Source of the DNA: an uncultured beta proteobacterium
Lineage (GTDB): Bacteria; Pseudomonadota; Gammaproteobacteria; Burkholderiales; Rhodocyclaceae
Assembly: GCA_903886975.1 (NCBI GenBank)
Contig: CAISOB010000014.1
Location: 1 to 37,013, forward strand
Direction of reading: 5' to 3'
DNA length: 37,013 nt
A model generated the notes under the pieces. The model was not told the origin of the DNA. It made no database searches and worked only from the letters and a program-made list of their open reading frames with translations. Position numbers and translations under genes: made by a program. Shown here one piece after another: positions 8,203 to 15,966 of this stretch; positions within the stretch are counted from its first letter, which is position 1, and every line of letters starts with the position of its first letter.

Positions 8203-9657
8203 ATGCCACTATCATTACCAGCGCCGGCGCCGTTTCCGCCGCGCGAATTCTTCCGCTTTCTGATCGGATCGGCGATGCTCGCCATGCTGGCGATGATCGT
8301 CCTGCAGGAAGCCTGCAGCGCGGCGACAACCTGGCTGATCATCGCCATCGCCCGCGACATCACGCAAGAGAGTGTCTCGGCAGGCAACTTCGGCTGGATC
8401 GTCGTGGCGCAGACGGTTTCCTACCTGGCCGGGGCGGTGAGCTGGATCTTCGCCGAACGCGCCGGATTTGCCGCCTACTCGCGTTACATGCTGCATTTCG
8501 CGCGCCAGAACCGCTACCAGACGGCCTTGCTCGGCGACAGCGCCGCGCGTGAAAAATGCGAGCCTTTCCTGACCAGCGAAACCTTCCATGTCTGTTTCGA
8601 GCTGATCTTCACGCTGCAGTTTCATCTGCGCCTCTTCTTCCAGCTGCTGTTCAATTCGCTGGTTCTCGGCCTGGCCATAGACGCCGGTCTGCCGGCCGCT
8701 TTCGCCGCGGCCTTCGTGATCCTGGCGACTTTGCAATGGTTCATGCGCAAGCCGCTAGCCGCCGCATATCTCGACAACCAGCGCATGACCAACCGCATGA
8801 CGGCGCGTACCTACAACGCCTGGGACAATGTCTTTAGCGGCAATCACTATAACTTCCGGATCTGGCACCGCGATTTCCGGCAGCGGATTGCGGCTGCGCT
8901 TGCGGCGCAAATCCGCGCCATCCTGCTGCGCGAAGGCTGGAGCGCCTTCAGCGGCCTGATCGCCCTGCTGCTGGTGTTGTCGACCACGGCCTGGATCGCG
9001 CTGCACGATGTCGGCGACACCGCGCTGCTGATCGCGCTTGCCGCGACTTTGCCCAGACAAATCGAAATGACGCTCGACATGCACGAACTGACTGTCGGCT
9101 TCACCGATCTCGTAGCGATTTGGACACGCATCAAGGGCGTCTGCGCGCACTTGCGCCCGCTACCTGCGGCCGACTTTGTCGAGCGTATCGGCTTCGGCCG
9201 CGTCGTGCTCAGGGAAGATGGCAGGGACTGCGAATGCGCGTCGCTGGCCGACGCGGTCGGCCACGCGCTGGCCGCGCCGACCGGTTTGGTTACGCTGCGC
9301 GGCGGCAACGGCAGCGGCAAATCGACGCTGCTCGCCGCGCTCAAGGCCAAGTTGCGCGGTGGGGCTTACTATTGGCCAACGCGGGACAGGCTGGCGTATG
9401 CCTTCAATAGCGGACCGGCCGCGGCGCAGGAAGGCGAAGGCGAGGACGAGGATAGCGGGCAGCAGGGCTACTCCTCGGGCGAGCGGCAACTGCAGGTGTT
9501 GCGCGAAATCGTCGCCAATACCGCGTATCCGGCTTATCTGCTCGACGAATGGGACGCCAACCTCGATGCCGCCAATCGGAATCAGGCGCTGGCGCTGGTC
9601 GAGGAACTCTCGCGCCGGGCGCGAGTCATTGAAGTATCCCACCGCGATCGAATATAA
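8203..9657 (+). CDS. ABC transporter, fused membrane and ATPase domains, with reduced ATPase domain
   Basis: A 484-residue half-transporter. Residues 1-310 hold about six hydrophobic segments (for example FLIGSAMLAMLAMIV, FFQLLFNSLVLGLAI, FSGLIALLLVLSTTAWIAL). The ATPase part is recognisable but small. Walker A is GGNGSGKST at 367-375, a variant signature SSGERQ is near 424, Walker B is AYLLDEWDAN (Glu449 as the likely catalytic base), and the H-loop is SHR near the C terminus. Only about 48 residues separate Walker A and signature, roughly half the usual spacing, and I see no clear Q-loop; an acidic stretch (EGEGEDED) sits there instead. The ATG at 8164 directly follows the hairpin, so I prefer 8203. 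It is probably an exporter (peptide or lipid), since no binding protein is encoded nearby. The SRPBCC gene follows after 7 nt. Confidence 0.78.
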   Translation: MPLSLPAPAPFPPREFFRFLIGSAMLAMLAMIVLQEACSAATTWLIIAIARDITQESVSAGNFGWIVVAQTVSYLAGAVSWIFAERAGFAAYSRYMLHFARQNRYQTALLGDSAAREKCEPFLTSETFHVCFELIFTLQFHLRLFFQLLFNSLVLGLAIDAGLPAAFAAAFVILATLQWFMRKPLAAAYLDNQRMTNRMTARTYNAWDNVFSGNHYNFRIWHRDFRQRIAAALAAQIRAILLREGWSAFSGLIALLLVLSTTAWIALHDVGDTALLIALAATLPRQIEMTLDMHELTVGFTDLVAIWTRIKGVCAHLRPLPAADFVERIGFGRVVLREDGRDCECASLADAVGHALAAPTGLVTLRGGNGSGKSTLLAALKAKLRGGAYYWPTRDRLAYAFNSGPAAAQEGEGEDEDSGQQGYSSGERQLQVLREIVANTAYPAYLLDEWDANLDAANRNQALALVEELSRRARVIEVSHRDRI

Positions 9658-9664
9658 GACTCTG

Positions 9665-10213
9665 ATGATCAACTTGCCGCGCCTCGCCGCCTGTCTTGCG
9701 CTGATCCTGTCCTGCGCGGTTTTTGCCGCCGAGCCGGAGATCGTGGTCGGCGTGGAGAAAGCAGGCGATACTTTTCTCGTCGATGCCGGCGTCGATCTGC
9801 CGGTACCCGTGCGCATGGCCTGGGACGTACTGACCGATTTCGATGCCATGGCGAGCATCCTGAGCAATCTGCAATCGAGCAGGATCGTGCGCCACGACGG
9901 CAACACGCTATTTGTACTGCAGGAAGGCACGGCCAAGTTCGGGATCTTCTCCTACTCGTTCAACTCCATGCGCGAAATCCGACTCGAGCCGATGCAGCGC
10001 ATCATCGCCCGGCAACTTACCGGAACGGCGAGCAGCTTTGCGAGTGATACGGTACTCAGCGAAAACGAACGCGGCACCCGCGTGCATTACCATGCCGAGA
10101 TCGCTCCGGGTTCGGCCATAGCGCGCATGTTCGGCGGCCCATTCATCCGCCACGAGGTCGAGGAGCAATTGCGAGCGATGGCCGCGGAAGTGGCGCGGCG
10201 ACAGTCGTTCTAG
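9665..10213 (+). CDS. exported SRPBCC/START-like protein
   Basis: A 182-residue protein with a signal peptide (hydrophobic core AACLALILSCAVFA, likely cut near AFAAEPE or VFAAE). A SRPBCC (polyketide cyclase / START-like) domain follows: strand DLPVPVRMAWDVLTDFDAMASIL near residues 45-65, then antiparallel strands and a C-terminal helix HEVEEQLRAMAAEVARR. Such domains form a deep pocket for a hydrophobic ligand. The start is 7 nt after the ABC gene stop, so the two are almost surely one operon and the protein may bind or receive what the transporter moves. That functional link is inference. It meets the convergent sua5 gene across 22 bp with no visible terminator. Confidence 0.8.
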   Translation: MINLPRLAACLALILSCAVFAAEPEIVVGVEKAGDTFLVDAGVDLPVPVRMAWDVLTDFDAMASILSNLQSSRIVRHDGNTLFVLQEGTAKFGIFSYSFNSMREIRLEPMQRIIARQLTGTASSFASDTVLSENERGTRVHYHAEIAPGSAIARMFGGPFIRHEVEEQLRAMAAEVARRQSF

Positions 10214-10235
10214 CGGAACGGGCGCGCGCGGCGGG

Positions 10236-11246
10236 TCAGCTTTCGCCGGAGCCGCAGGCCGCGCGCCGCAAGCGATCGGCGACGCCGGCCCAGGCTGATT
10301 CCGGCGGTACCGCCTCGACCACGATCACCTCGTTGCCGGCCTGGTCGAGTTCGCGCAAGGCGGCGTACACGCCGCGCGCGTAGCCTTCGGCATTGGCCGG
10401 CAAGAGGCGCAGCGAATGCGGCGCCGCGAGCCCGGCGAGCGGACCATGGGCGAGCAGGCCGAAGCGCTTGCCTTGTACCTTGAGGCCGCGCAGTACTTCC
10501 GGCAATTGTTCCTTCGCGACAAGACGCACCGGCGTCTGCGGCGCGTAGTGGGAGGCGAGCGAACCGGAAACGCGCGGCGCGCCGCCAACGTGTGCGCCGG
10601 GCAGTTCAGGCAATACGCCGCTGACCGCCGCGATCTGTTCCGGCGTGATGCGGCCGGGGCGCAGCAAGCGTGGCGTCAGATCGGCGGCGCGCGAAAGATC
10701 GATGATCGTCGATTCGATGCCGACCGGACACGAACCGCCGTCGAGGATCAGCGCCACCACATCGCCGAGTTCTTCGCGCACGTGCGCCGCATCAGTCGGA
10801 CTGATGCGCCCGAAGCGGTTGGCCGACGGCGCGGCGATGCCGCACATGTTGCCGTGGCCGCCGCCGGCCTGCGTGTACGCGCGCAGCAAGCCGAGCGCGA
10901 GCGGATGCGAGGGGACGCGCAGGCCGACGGTTTCCTGGCCGCCGGTCACGGCGTAGGGCACTTGTGGCGCACGTTTCAGAATGAGCGTGAGCGGTCCGGG
11001 CCAGAAGGCTTCGGCGAGTTCCCAGGCAAGCGGCGGAATATCGATTGCCCAGCGCTCGAGGTAAGCGGCGCCGGCGAGGTGCACGATCACCGGATGATCG
11101 GCCGGCCGCCCCTTGGCGGCGAACATCTTCGCCAGCGCCTGCGGGTTGGCCGCATCGGCGCCGAGTCCGTAGACCGTCTCGGTGGGAAAGGCGACGAGTT
11201 CGCCGGCCTGCAACAAGTCAACGGCCCGCGAGAAATCCGTCGTCAT
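10236..11246 (-). CDS. sua5: L-threonylcarbamoyladenylate synthase, Sua5 type
   Basis: A 336-residue enzyme that makes threonylcarbamoyl-AMP from threonine, bicarbonate and ATP, the first step of the tRNA t6A37 modification. Residues 1-200 form the YrdC-like domain (GELVAFPTETVYGLGADA, then KGRPADHPVIVHL, FWPGPLTLIL and APSANRFGRISPT). A C-terminal Sua5 domain follows from about 215 to the end, which separates this long form from the ~190-residue TsaC form. The ATG at 11246 has no good Shine-Dalgarno. The gene starts 20 nt after the purE stop, so it is probably co-transcribed with purE and perhaps folD. Confidence 0.93.
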   Translation of the reverse strand: MTTDFSRAVDLLQAGELVAFPTETVYGLGADAANPQALAKMFAAKGRPADHPVIVHLAGAAYLERWAIDIPPLAWELAEAFWPGPLTLILKRAPQVPYAVTGGQETVGLRVPSHPLALGLLRAYTQAGGGHGNMCGIAAPSANRFGRISPTDAAHVREELGDVVALILDGGSCPVGIESTIIDLSRAADLTPRLLRPGRITPEQIAAVSGVLPELPGAHVGGAPRVSGSLASHYAPQTPVRLVAKEQLPEVLRGLKVQGKRFGLLAHGPLAGLAAPHSLRLLPANAEGYARGVYAALRELDQAGNEVIVVEAVPPESAWAGVADRLRRAACGSGES

Positions 11247-11266
11247 TTAAGAGCCGAACTCTTGTT

Positions 11267-11773
11267 TCAAGGCTGGTCCGGCAGGGTCTTGGCCAGGACC
11301 TTCTCGGTCTGCTCGGCGCGGAAGGCGGCAAGATTCTTGGCCAGATCGGCATCGGAAAGCGCCAGCATCGCCACCGAAAAAAGCGCGGCATTGACCGCGC
11401 CGGCTTCGCCGATGGCGAAGGTCGCCACCGGTATGCCGCCCGGCATCTGCACCATGGCCAGCAGTGAATCGAGACCCTGCAGGTGCTTGGACGGCATCGG
11501 CACGGCGAGGACCGGCAATTGGCTCTTGGCCGCCAGGACTCCGGCCAGGTGGGCAGCGCCGCCGGCAGCGCCGATCAGCACCTTGATGCCACGCCCTTGC
11601 GCTGCCGTCGCGTAAGCCAGCGCCGCATCGGGGGTGCGATGCGCCGAGAGGACCTTGGCTTCATAGGCGATGCCAAAGCGCTTGAGCATCTCGGCGCAGG
11701 AGCGCAGCACCGGCCAGTCGCTGTCCGACCCCATGACGATACCGACGAGCGGATTGTTGACCATCTCAACCAT
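11267..11773 (-). CDS. purE: N5-carboxyaminoimidazole ribonucleotide mutase PurE
   Basis: A 168-residue class I PurE that converts N5-CAIR to CAIR in purine synthesis. Marks: VGIVMGSDSDWPVL near residues 10-23, VLSAHRTPD with the catalytic His, IGAAGGAAHLAGVLAA, and PVLAVPM / MPGGIPVAT. GAGGAG lies 7-8 nt before the ATG at 11773. It starts 10 nt after the folD stop, giving folD-purE-sua5. Class I PurE normally works with PurK, often encoded directly next to it; no purK is found in this window. Confidence 0.95.
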   Translation of the reverse strand: MVEMVNNPLVGIVMGSDSDWPVLRSCAEMLKRFGIAYEAKVLSAHRTPDAALAYATAAQGRGIKVLIGAAGGAAHLAGVLAAKSQLPVLAVPMPSKHLQGLDSLLAMVQMPGGIPVATFAIGEAGAVNAALFSVAMLALSDADLAKNLAAFRAEQTEKVLAKTLPDQP

Positions 11774-11783
11774 CGTTTTCTCC

Positions 11784-12650
11784 TCAAGTACTCAGCGAGC
11801 GCTCGGCGCTCTCGAGCGTGTTGGCCAGCAGCATGGTGATCGTCATCGGGCCGACGCCGCCGGGGACCGGCGTGATGAAGCCCGCCACTTCCTTGGCCGC
11901 TGCGAAATCGACGTCGCCGCACAGCTTGCCGGCGTCGGGCCCTTCGCTGATGCGGTTGATGCCGACGTCGATGACGACGGCGCCCGGCTTGATCATATCG
12001 CCGGTGATCATTTTCGCTTTGCCGATCGCCGCGACGAGGATATCGGCGCGCAGGCAGTGCGCCTTGAGATCGCGTGTCTGCGAGTGGCAGACGGTGACCG
12101 TCGCGCCGGCGTGCATCAGCAGCATGGCCATCGGTTTACCGACGATATTCGAGCGGCCGACGATCACCGCTTCCTTGCCCTTTACGGTAATCCCCGCCTC
12201 TTCGAAAAATTTCATCGCACCGTACGGCGTGCATGGGATGAAGCAGCGCTTGCCCTGCATCAAGGCACCAACGTTCTCGGCGCGGAAACCGTCGACGTCC
12301 TTTTGCGGCGCGATCGCTTCGAGCACGGCATCGGCGTTGAAATGCTTGGGCAGCGGCAGCTGCACCAGAATGCCATGGATCTTCGGATCGGCGTTGAGTT
12401 CGGCAATCTTGTCGAGTACCACCTGCGGCACGACATCGGGCGCGTAGGCATGTTTCTCGGAGTAGAAACCGGCCTGCGCACAGGCGTTGACCTTGTTGCG
12501 CACATAGACCTGCGAGGCCGCGTTTTCGCCGACCAGGATCACGGCGAGACCGGGCCGCGCGCCCTGCGCCGCGAGCGCTTCGGCGCGCACTTTGAAACCG
12601 GCGCGCAGCTTCTGGGCGAGCGCGTTGCCATCGAGGATTTGAGCGGTCAT
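11784..12650 (-). CDS. folD: bifunctional methylenetetrahydrofolate dehydrogenase / cyclohydrolase FolD
   Basis: A 288-residue enzyme that interconverts 5,10-methylene-, methenyl- and 10-formyl-tetrahydrofolate, supplying formyl groups for purine synthesis (in keeping with the purE neighbour). Marks: [13 protein letters not shown] with the catalytic Tyr and Lys, [12 protein letters not shown], the nucleotide-binding [17 protein letters not shown], and the C-terminal [16 protein letters not shown]. The open frame begins with a TTG at 12662; I prefer the ATG at 12650 with GGAAAG about 7 nt upstream. A REP-like repeat lies directly upstream, between folD and iorB. Confidence 0.95.
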   Translation of the reverse strand: MTAQILDGNALAQKLRAGFKVRAEALAAQGARPGLAVILVGENAASQVYVRNKVNACAQAGFYSEKHAYAPDVVPQVVLDKIAELNADPKIHGILVQLPLPKHFNADAVLEAIAPQKDVDGFRAENVGALMQGKRCFIPCTPYGAMKFFEEAGITVKGKEAVIVGRSNIVGKPMAMLLMHAGATVTVCHSQTRDLKAHCLRADILVAAIGKAKMITGDMIKPGAVVIDVGINRISEGPDAGKLCGDVDFAAAKEVAGFITPVPGGVGPMTITMLLANTLESAERSLST

Positions 12651-12666
12651 GGTGCTTTCCAAAAAA

Positions 12667-12732
12667 CGTCATCCCGGCGACAGCCGGGATTGTGCCTCAG
12701 GATCCTGGATTCCGGCTTTCGCCGGAATGACG
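12667..12732. repeat. REP-like double palindrome
   Basis: Two imperfect palindromes, CGTCATCCCGGCGACAGCCG.. at 12667-12690 and TTCCGGCTTTCGCCGGAA at 12710-12727, form an outer inverted pair that begins with CGTCAT and ends with ATGACG. This is the pattern of intergenic repeats (GTCATTCCGGC-GAAA-GCCGGAAT) scattered in many proteobacterial genomes and often spread by RAYT transposases. It may also end or stabilise the iorB transcript. Confidence 0.75.
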
Positions 12733-12765
12733 GTAGCCGGTATGAGACTGGAATTTTACCGCAAG

Positions 12766-13374
12766 TCAGTTCGCAGCGGCGGCCTGCGCCGCGGCGGCGC
12801 GGCCGGCGGCGAAAGCGCGGCGATTGAGTTCGATGAGCTCGGGCTTCTTGCTGGCAAAGCGCCTGAGGATGCATTGTTCGAGCACCTCGGGGGAGAACGG
12901 CAGGTGGTCGGCGATGGCGCCGAGCATCACTGTGTTGCCGAGCCGGATGTCGCCGAGTTCCTTGGCGATCGCCGAAGCGTCGAAGGAAAAGACGCGCGTG
13001 CCGGCGGCGCGCACCGCGGCGACCGGATCATCGGGATATTCGAAGAGGCCGAGATCGACGACCGGCGGCACCAGGCGGCCGGTGTTCATCAGCGCCAGGC
13101 CGTCGGGGCGCAGCATGTGGCGCCAGCGCATGCCCTCGGCGGCTTCGAAGCCGAGCAGCAGGTCGGCGGTGCCCGGCGAAATCTGCGGCGACAGCACGCG
13201 CTTGCCAAAGCGCAGATGCGAGGAGACGACGCCGCCGCGCTGCGCCATTCCGGCGACTTCGGTCTTCTTGACGTCGTGGCCGAAGGCGATCGCCGCCTCG
13301 GCGAGGATCTCGGTGGCGGTCATCACGCCCTGCCCGCCGGTGCCGACGACGAGGATGTTTGTCGTATCAGACAT
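12766..13374 (-). CDS. iorB: indolepyruvate:ferredoxin oxidoreductase, beta subunit
   Basis: A 202-residue gamma-domain-like subunit of the 2-oxoacid:ferredoxin oxidoreductase family. Marks: NILVVGTGGQGVMTATEILAEAA (residues 6-28), KKTEVAGMAQRGGVVSSHLRFG, and LGNTVMLGAIADHLPF. With IorA it oxidises aryl pyruvates such as indolepyruvate, phenylpyruvate and hydroxyphenylpyruvate to aryl-acetyl-CoA while reducing ferredoxin. AAGGA precedes the ATG by about 8 nt, and the gene begins 9 nt after the iorA stop. The Ala-rich C terminus is within normal variation. Confidence 0.92.
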   Translation of the reverse strand: MSDTTNILVVGTGGQGVMTATEILAEAAIAFGHDVKKTEVAGMAQRGGVVSSHLRFGKRVLSPQISPGTADLLLGFEAAEGMRWRHMLRPDGLALMNTGRLVPPVVDLGLFEYPDDPVAAVRAAGTRVFSFDASAIAKELGDIRLGNTVMLGAIADHLPFSPEVLEQCILRRFASKKPELIELNRRAFAAGRAAAAQAAAAN

Positions 13375-13383
13375 AAAAAGTCC

Positions 13384-15279
13384 TTAGCTGGTTTTCACCA
13401 CATGGATCGGCATGGCCAGTGCAGGGACATGCACGATGGCGTCGGGCGCGCAGGGCTGCACGCACAGGCCGCAGCCCGTGCACGCCGGGCTTTCGATGCG
13501 CACGAAGGAACGCGCGACTTCCTTGCCGTTGGCCTTGACGACCGTGTCGCGGCGGGTGACGTGGATCGCCGGGCAGCCGACGTCGACGCAGTTGCCGCAG
13601 CCGGTGCACACGTCTTCGAGCACCTGGAAAGGCTTGCGTGCGTGGTAGTCCTCGCCGAGCACGCAGGGCTGGTTGGTGATGATGACCGAGGGCTCGGCGA
13701 TCTTCGTCTCCTGGCGCAGCGTCTTGAACAGCGTCGGCAACTCGTAAGGGTCGATCACATGCACGCGCTCCTCCGCAACGCCGAGGGCTTTGACCAGCGT
13801 CGCGAAATCGACGCGCGGCGCGTCCTCGCCGTGGATGCCGCGGCCGGTTCCCGGATTGTTCTGGCCGCCGGTCATGCCGACGGCGCGATTGTCGAGGATC
13901 ATCACGGTGACGTTGCCGCGGTTATAGACGATGTCGAGCAGGCCCTGCATGCCCATGTGCATGAAGGTCGAGTCGCCGATCACGGCGACGATTTTCTTGT
14001 CCTCTTCCGCTTCGGCGCGGCCCTTGTCGAGGCCGAGCGCCATGCCCATCGATGCGCCCATCGAGACACAGGCGTCGAGCGCATTCCACGGCTGCCCGAA
14101 ACCGAGCGTGTAGCAGCCGATGTCGCCAGAGATGGTGACGTTGCGCAGTTGCGCGAGGGTGTAATAGACGCCGAGGTGCGGGCAGGCCACGCACATCGTC
14201 GGCGGGCGCGGAAAGACCGGCAAGGGCGCGAACTTGGACACGGCTTTTTCAGGCGGCGACAATGATTCGCCGAGCAGCTTGGCGAGCGCCGGTTTGAGGA
14301 CGCTCGGCGCGAGCTCGCCGCTGCGCGGCAGGATGTCCTTGCCGTGCACCGCAATGCCTTGCGCCTTGACTTCGGTTTCGATCAGCGGCTCGACTTCCTC
14401 GACGACGACCAGTCGATCGCACTGCGCCGCGAAACTGCGCACCAGATCGAAAGGCACCGGGCAGGAGAATCCGAGCTTGAGCACCGGCGCCGCCGGAAAG
14501 CTTTCGCGCACATGCATGTAAGCGGGGCCCGAGGTGATGAAACCGACGCGCCGGTCGCTGCCCATCTCGATCACATTGAGCGGCGACACTTCGGCTTCGG
14601 CGCGCAGCCGGTTCTCGCGCTCGAACATCAGCGGCAGCCGGCGGCCCGCGGCGCCCGGTACCATCACCCAGCGCGCCGCATCCTTGGTGAATCCTGCAAC
14701 CGGCCGCGCAGTGCGCTCGCCGACCGTGACCAGGCCCTTGACGTGGCAGACGCGTGTGGTCATGCGCACGATCACCGGCACCTGGAAGCGCTCGGAGAGT
14801 TCGAAAGCCGCCAGGGTGAAATCGTGCGCTTCCTGCGAATCGGCCGGCTCGAGCAGCGGCAGATGCGCGAAACGCCCCCAGTAGCGCGAGTCCTGTTCGT
14901 TCTGCGACGACGACAGCCCGACGTCGTCGGCGACGGCGATCACCAGCCCGCCGGCAACGCCGGTCAGGGTAATGGTCATCAGCGCGTCCGATGCGACGTT
15001 CATGCCGACGTGCTTCATCGCGCAGAAAGAACGCGAACCGGCCATCGCCGCGCCGAAAGCGACTTCCAGCGAGACTTTTTCGTTGACCGACCACTCGCTG
15101 TAAATGTCCGGATAGCTCGAGATCACTTCGAGCATCTCGGTCGCCGGCGTTCCCGGATAGCCGGCCGCGACGCGCACGCCCGCCTCCCACACGGCGCGCG
15201 CAACGGCGTCGTTACCTGACATCAAGTGGCGGCTGTGCGCCGGCGCCGGCCATGTTGCCGCGCCTGGTAATGCCGACAT
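13384..15279 (-). CDS. iorA: indolepyruvate:ferredoxin oxidoreductase, alpha subunit
   Basis: A 631-residue thiamine-diphosphate and Fe-S subunit. In order: a pyrimidine-binding domain from about residue 20 (MSGNDAVARAVWEAGVRVAAGYPGTPATEML), a central transketolase-like domain, a ThDP-binding stretch (GDIGCYTLG; VIGDSTFMHMGMQGLLDIVYNRGN), and a C-terminal 2x[4Fe-4S] ferredoxin domain with CTGCGNCVDVGCP and CTGCGLCVQPCAP. I chose the ATG at 15279 because AGGAG lies about 6 nt upstream; the frame is open a little further 5'. The enzyme is oxygen-sensitive in anaerobes but also occurs in aromatic-degrading betaproteobacteria. The iorA-iorB pair forms a two-gene operon. Confidence 0.94.
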   Translation of the reverse strand: MSALPGAATWPAPAHSRHLMSGNDAVARAVWEAGVRVAAGYPGTPATEMLEVISSYPDIYSEWSVNEKVSLEVAFGAAMAGSRSFCAMKHVGMNVASDALMTITLTGVAGGLVIAVADDVGLSSSQNEQDSRYWGRFAHLPLLEPADSQEAHDFTLAAFELSERFQVPVIVRMTTRVCHVKGLVTVGERTARPVAGFTKDAARWVMVPGAAGRRLPLMFERENRLRAEAEVSPLNVIEMGSDRRVGFITSGPAYMHVRESFPAAPVLKLGFSCPVPFDLVRSFAAQCDRLVVVEEVEPLIETEVKAQGIAVHGKDILPRSGELAPSVLKPALAKLLGESLSPPEKAVSKFAPLPVFPRPPTMCVACPHLGVYYTLAQLRNVTISGDIGCYTLGFGQPWNALDACVSMGASMGMALGLDKGRAEAEEDKKIVAVIGDSTFMHMGMQGLLDIVYNRGNVTVMILDNRAVGMTGGQNNPGTGRGIHGEDAPRVDFATLVKALGVAEERVHVIDPYELPTLFKTLRQETKIAEPSVIITNQPCVLGEDYHARKPFQVLEDVCTGCGNCVDVGCPAIHVTRRDTVVKANGKEVARSFVRIESPACTGCGLCVQPCAPDAIVHVPALAMPIHVVKTS

Positions 15280-15430
15280 GACTTCTCCTAAATGCGGAAA
15301 TGTTAAAACGGAACGCTCGCCGCGACGGGACAACCGCGCACGGAAGCGCGCAAGTATACCGCAGTCGATTTTGCTCGTGGTAGCTGAAAACCGATTCGCC
15401 GGAATGGCGGCGCCGTTCCTGGCGGCGACC

Positions 15431-15895
15431 TCATCGACGTGCTTTTCCGGTTAGATGGCTGATGTCTATCCTGACCACCACGGTCTGGTCGTTCTTCCCG
15501 GCAATATACTTGACGCCTTCGGCGATGAAGCCCGGCGAATATTTCTCCAGAATCTTGAGCAGCGCCTCCTGCTTCTCGCCGGCGACAATCTCGGTTGCCG
15601 TTCCGAAAGCGACCGCGCTTTCGTATTCGGTCGAAAATTTTCCTGGCAGTACCGTGGTCTCGCCGACAACGCAGAACGAGACTGCCGGGTTGGCCCGAAT
15701 GTTGTCGAGTTTCCGTCCTTCGGTCGCGCAGTGAAAATAGAGGCACTGGTCGGCGAAAGCGTAATGCAGGGGAATCGCGTAGGGCCGCCCGTCTTTATCT
15801 ACGCTGGCAAGTACGCCGTAGGTGCAACGCGCGAACAGATTCCTGGCCTCATCGGCGCCGATCTCTCGATCTTTTCTTCTGACCGGTCTAGGCAT
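15431..15895 (-). CDS. pyridoxamine 5'-phosphate oxidase family flavoprotein (NimA-like)
   Basis: A 154-residue split-barrel protein that probably binds FMN. It has the NimA-like N-terminal pattern (EARNLFARCTYGVLASVDKDGRPYAIPLHYAF) and the core LYFHCATEGRKLDNIRANPAVSFCVVGET. Relatives include nitroimidazole reductases and general flavin reductases or haem-binding proteins, so the reaction is unknown. The gene is monocistronic in appearance. The likely terminator of the tkt-pfkB operon lies between it and pfkB, and iorA begins 152 nt further on, on the same strand. Confidence 0.82.
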   Translation of the reverse strand: MPRPVRRKDREIGADEARNLFARCTYGVLASVDKDGRPYAIPLHYAFADQCLYFHCATEGRKLDNIRANPAVSFCVVGETTVLPGKFSTEYESAVAFGTATEIVAGEKQEALLKILEKYSPGFIAEGVKYIAGKNDQTVVVRIDISHLTGKARR

Positions 15896-15918
15896 TTTCT
15901 CTATTCCCTCTTTAACTG

Positions 15919-15956
15919 AAAAAAATATCGCCGCGACGCCGGATCGGCCCGACGCG
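15919..15956 (-). terminator. probable intrinsic terminator of the tkt-pfkB operon
   Basis: Read on the minus strand, an imperfect GC-rich hairpin between two CGCG arms (15956-15953 and 15935-15932, with GCCG-ATC-CGGC inside) is followed by a run of seven T (15925-15919). It lies 11 nt after the pfkB stop. Confidence 0.5.
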
Positions 15957-15966
15957 AAGTTATCGG

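Noticed and set aside
12649..14265. A 538-codon plus-strand frame opposite iorA and iorB
   Set aside because: IorA and IorB are clear on the minus strand. The frame has the composition (His, Asp, Arg, Ala) typical of antisense shadows in GC-rich DNA.
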